A DNA stretch of 64,000 bases. It comes from Lachnospiraceae bacterium AM93-12TA. GTDB taxonomy: Bacteria > Bacillota > Clostridia > Lachnospirales > Lachnospiraceae. The stretch is from assembly GCA_027698105.1 (NCBI GenBank), contig JAQERH010000002.1, positions 62,001 to 126,000 on the forward strand. The letters are read 5' to 3'. The notes under the pieces were generated by a model, which did not search any database, was not told where the DNA came from, and was given only the letters and a program-made list of their open reading frames with translations. The position numbers and the translations under genes are program-made. The stretch's first letter is position 1. The number at the start of each line of letters is the position of its first letter. Below, in pieces: positions 61,189 through 64,000 of this stretch.

Positions 61189-62469
61189 TTAAATTGTCAC
61201 AATTCCTGCATCCTTTAACTTCTGCAGAGACATGAGAATACCCAGCTTTGCATGATACCAGGTCAGTCCTCCCTGGAAAAATACAGAATACGGCGGTTTA
61301 ATCGGACCGTCTGCAGACAGCTCAATGGAAGCACCCTGGATGAAGGCTCCCGCTGCCATAATCACCTGAGAATCATATCCAGGCATATCCCATGGCTCCG
61401 GAGTCACAAAGCTGTCTACCGGGGCAGCTGCCTGAATTCCCTCGCAGAAAGCAATCACGCCCTCTGGCTTTCCAAAGGTTACTGCCTGAATAATGTCATG
61501 ACGTGACTCTGTGCTGTTAGGAACCACTGAAAATCCCAGTTTTTCATAGACAGCCGCTGCAAAAACAGCGCCCTTTAAAGCCCCTGCTGTCACAGTAGGC
61601 GCTAAAAACAATCCCTGAAACAGAGACTGGTTCACTCCCAGGCTGGCTCCTACCTCTCTTCCAAGTCCCGGAGAACCCAGGCGGTAGGCTGCATTTTCCA
61701 CACACGCCTTCGTTCCGGCAATATATCCGCCGATAGGAGCCAGTCCGCCGCCCGGATTCTTAATCAGGGAACCTACAACCATATCAGCTCCCACATCGCT
61801 GGGTTCTATGGTTTCTACAAATTCTCCATAACAGTTGTCTACCATGCAGATAAGATCTGGTTTGATGCTCTTTACAAAAGCAATCAGCTCCCCAATACGC
61901 TCTACAGAAAGAGTCGGTCTGGTTGCGTAGCCTTTGGAACGCTGAATCGTAACCAGCTTTGTCTTCTCGTTAATAGCTGCTCTGATTCCTTCAAAATCAA
62001 AACTTCCATCTTCTAACAGATCCACCTGGCGGTAGGTAATACCGTACTCTCTCAGAGAACCGTTGGAATTTCTGATTCCGATTACCTCCTCCAGCGTATC
62101 ATACGGCTTTCCTACAGGAGAGAGAAGCTCGTCTCCCGGACGCAGGTTTCCTGCCAAGGCTGTGTAAAGCGCATGGGTTCCGCAGGTAATCTGAGGCCGT
62201 ACCAGAGCGTCCTCTGTATGGAACACACTGGCATATACCTGTTCCAGAGTTTCTCTTCCCAAATCATTGTATCCGTATCCTGTAGTTCCTGAAAAATGAA
62301 TATCGCTTAAACGGTTCTGCTGCATGGCTGAAATAACCTTCAGCTGGTTAAATTCTGCGGTCTCATCAATTTTTTTAAACCGCTCCTTTAACGTCTCCTC
62401 TATTTCCAGTCCGAATTTCAGCACCTCTTCGCTGATGCCCAGTGTTTTATACATTGATGTTAAATCCAT
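61189..62469 (-). CDS. Methionine gamma-lyase family PLP protein
   Basis: 426 residues of the so-called aluminum-resistance/YnbB family, PLP fold type I. VRPQITCGTHALYTALAGN near 89-107, CMVDNCYGEFVE near 205-216 and the lysine in VVGSLIKNPGGGLAP near 232-246. Members are commonly found next to miaA in Firmicutes. The natural reaction is not firmly known. Confidence 0.9.
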   Translation of the reverse strand: MDLTSMYKTLGISEEVLKFGLEIEETLKERFKKIDETAEFNQLKVISAMQQNRLSDIHFSGTTGYGYNDLGRETLEQVYASVFHTEDALVRPQITCGTHALYTALAGNLRPGDELLSPVGKPYDTLEEVIGIRNSNGSLREYGITYRQVDLLEDGSFDFEGIRAAINEKTKLVTIQRSKGYATRPTLSVERIGELIAFVKSIKPDLICMVDNCYGEFVETIEPSDVGADMVVGSLIKNPGGGLAPIGGYIAGTKACVENAAYRLGSPGLGREVGASLGVNQSLFQGLFLAPTVTAGALKGAVFAAAVYEKLGFSVVPNSTESRHDIIQAVTFGKPEGVIAFCEGIQAAAPVDSFVTPEPWDMPGYDSQVIMAAGAFIQGASIELSADGPIKPPYSVFFQGGLTWYHAKLGILMSLQKLKDAGIVTI

Positions 62470-62519
62470 TGCTATCTGCCTTTCTTATTATTTTCTTTTT
62501 ATCTCTGACACACTGCCTG

Positions 62520-63482
62520 TTACCGGGGCAGACACTCCCCAAAGGCTTCTCTGCAGTCTTTTAATACAGCGCCAAGCATCTTCTCCCTACTGCCTGCGAA
62601 GGTCTCCAGTTCCAGCCAGCGCACATCCCTCTCTCTGCGAAACCAGGTCAGCTGTCTCTTTGCAAAATGTCTGGTATCTCTCTTCAAAACATAGACCGCC
62701 TCGTCCAACGTCAGCTGCCCGTTTAAATAGTCCAGTATTTCCTTATATCCCAGTCCCTGCATAGAAACCATATCTCTGGTGCAGCCCATATCCTGGAGTG
62801 CTTTCACTTCCTCTACCAGCCCCTGCTCTATCATCTGATCTACCCGCTGTTCAATGCGGCTGTAAAGCAGCTCTCTTGGCAGGTCAATCACATAATAGAG
62901 AAACTGGTACGGTGAGCTTTTTTCCCTCTCCTGCCGGTTGTGGTCTGAAATTTTCTTTCCAGTCTGCCTGTAAAATTCAATCGCCCGAATCACTCGTTTT
63001 ACATTGTTTTCATGAATTGCTTCTGCAGATTCCGGATCAATCTCCTTCAGCATGGCATGGAGAGCCGAAGCTCCCTCCGTCCTGGCTTTTTGCTCCAGCT
63101 CCTCCCTGATAGAATTATTTTCATCTGTCTCTGTAAAATCAATATCATACAGAAGAGCCTGAATATAAAATCCAGTTCCTCCCGCTATAATGGGAATCTT
63201 TCCCCTTTCATAAATCTCCTCCATGGCCTTCCTGGCCATTTCCTGGAACCGAACCACATTAAATTCCTCAGATGGTTCCAGTACGTCAATCAGGTGGTGG
63301 GGAACGCCGTCCATCTCTTCCTTTGTCACCTTGGCTGAGCCAATGTCCATATGGCGGTACACCTGCATCGAGTCGGCGCTGATGATTTCACCGCCAATCT
63401 GCTTTGCTAGTTCAATGGAAAGCGCCGTTTTCCCGGAGGCCGTAGGACCTGTAATAATAACAAGAGGCCGTTTTGATTCCAT
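62520..63482 (-). CDS. miaA: tRNA dimethylallyltransferase MiaA
   Basis: 320 residues. P-loop GPTASGKTALS at 12-22, ADSMQVYRHMDIGSAKVT near 36-53, and VPHHLIDVLEP near 60-70. It adds the isopentenyl group to A37 of UNN-reading tRNAs. Follows mutL by 30 bases. Confidence 0.96.
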   Translation of the reverse strand: MESKRPLVIITGPTASGKTALSIELAKQIGGEIISADSMQVYRHMDIGSAKVTKEEMDGVPHHLIDVLEPSEEFNVVRFQEMARKAMEEIYERGKIPIIAGGTGFYIQALLYDIDFTETDENNSIREELEQKARTEGASALHAMLKEIDPESAEAIHENNVKRVIRAIEFYRQTGKKISDHNRQEREKSSPYQFLYYVIDLPRELLYSRIEQRVDQMIEQGLVEEVKALQDMGCTRDMVSMQGLGYKEILDYLNGQLTLDEAVYVLKRDTRHFAKRQLTWFRRERDVRWLELETFAGSREKMLGAVLKDCREAFGECLPR

Positions 63483-63512
63483 CTGGTTTTCCTCCTTCTC
63501 TTACCTTCTAAG

Positions 63513-64000
63513 CTACACAATCCGCTTAAATTTCTTTTCCAGCTCATACCGGCTCATGGAAATAATCGTAGGTCTTCCATGCGGGCAGGCGTAAGGATTT
63601 TCCAGCTCCAGCAGCTGGTCGATCAGCGTTTCTGCCTCAGAAGCAGACAGGCGGTGATTTCCCTTCACAGCCGCCTTGCAGGAGAGAGATGCGATTTTAT
63701 CGTTAATCAGGTCTGCTCCGCTTCGCTCCACATCCTCAGACAGATTGTCCAGCATTTCCATCAAAAGATCCTTCTTCGCAATGGAAAACAGATTGGCAGG
63801 CACAGCCCTCACTGCATACTCTTTTCCGCCAAAAGGTTCAATCTCAAACCCGATGCCGGTAAAATGATCCATGTACCGTTCCAAAAGCAGCTGTTCAGAC
63901 TCATTCAGGGTCAGGATCACCGGCGGATTCACCAGCTGGGAGGTGTACTCCCGGCTCTTCAAGGTAGCCATGGTCTTCTCATAGAGTACCTTCTCATGGG
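63513..64000 (-). CDS. mutL: DNA mismatch repair protein MutL (C-terminal part)
   Basis: The frame is open beyond 63971 to the end of the window, so the N-terminal ATPase part lies outside. Visible are the C-terminal dimerisation/endonuclease residues: ACPHGRPTIISMSRYELEKKF is the zinc-site end of MutL from bacteria lacking MutH. The mutL-miaA order is typical. Confidence 0.93.
   Translation of the reverse strand, partial: HEKVLYEKTMATLKSREYTSQLVNPPVILTLNESEQLLLERYMDHFTGIGFEIEPFGGKEYAVRAVPANLFSIAKKDLLMEMLDNLSEDVERSGADLINDKIASLSCKAAVKGNHRLSASEAETLIDQLLELENPYACPHGRPTIISMSRYELEKKFKRIV

Noticed and set aside
1-64000. CRISPR array, tRNA, rRNA or insertion sequence
   Set aside because: No regularly spaced repeats, no tRNA-like cloverleaf and no transposase were noticed while reading; a tRNA scan was not possible here.

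Overview
The window reads as chromosome of a strictly fermentative Firmicute, most likely a Lachnospiraceae-type Clostridium. This rests on pyruvate formate-lyase and a second glycyl-radical system, a ZTP riboswitch, an isoleucine T-box, L27 with a cleavable N-terminus next to the Prp protease, RecU, SepF, and long PBP2 and MinDE/MreCD loci. Genus and species cannot be fixed from the sequence. No tRNA, rRNA, CRISPR array or transposase was seen.

Layout. 1-2.2 kb: end of an RluA-type pseudouridine synthase, recU, pepT. 2.3-5.6 kb (minus): an asparagine-synthetase-like protein that lacks the glutaminase cysteine, and a many-TM transporter. 5.7-7.7 kb: a Gly/Ser-rich membrane protein followed by PspA. 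7.9-16.6 kb: nucleoside hydrolase, BMP lipoprotein, ABC ATPase and two permeases, running straight into a YjjI glycyl-radical enzyme, its YjjW activase and a Crp/Fnr regulator. 16.7-21.3 kb: D-serine ammonia-lyase, then a ZTP riboswitch ahead of pflA-pflB. 21.3-23.1 kb: T-box and brnQ. 23.2-31.4 kb: two radical-SAM-linked proteins, RNase G, rplU-prp-rpmA, obgE, yhbY, nadD, yqeK, rsfS. 31.4-34.7 kb: two giant hairpins sharing one 22-nt dif-like core, lexA and a divergent YneA-like LysM protein with four SOS boxes between them, a tyrosine recombinase and ttcA.

34.84-42.53 kb is a complete-looking filamentous phage (inovirus) prophage of about 7.6 kb, bounded by 78-bp direct repeats. It has a Zot/pI morphogenesis ATPase, a rolling-circle initiator, a probable ssDNA-binding protein, two spike-like proteins, a major coat gene with a leaderless second copy, many small membrane proteins, and a minus-strand regulator with three palindromic operators and a 12-base G run in its coding strand. 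It has no integrase of its own. It is the most interesting part of the window.

42.5-64 kb is mostly minus strand: NlpC/P60 protein, cytidylate-kinase-like protein, then HlyD-like/yggS/sepF/ylmH/aroB/lspA/rluD, then a cell-shape and division block (mutL, miaA, a PLP enzyme, radC, mreC, mreD, PBP2, minD, minE, rodA, mgsA, D,D-carboxypeptidase, P-loop protein). mreB and minC are missing from their usual places.
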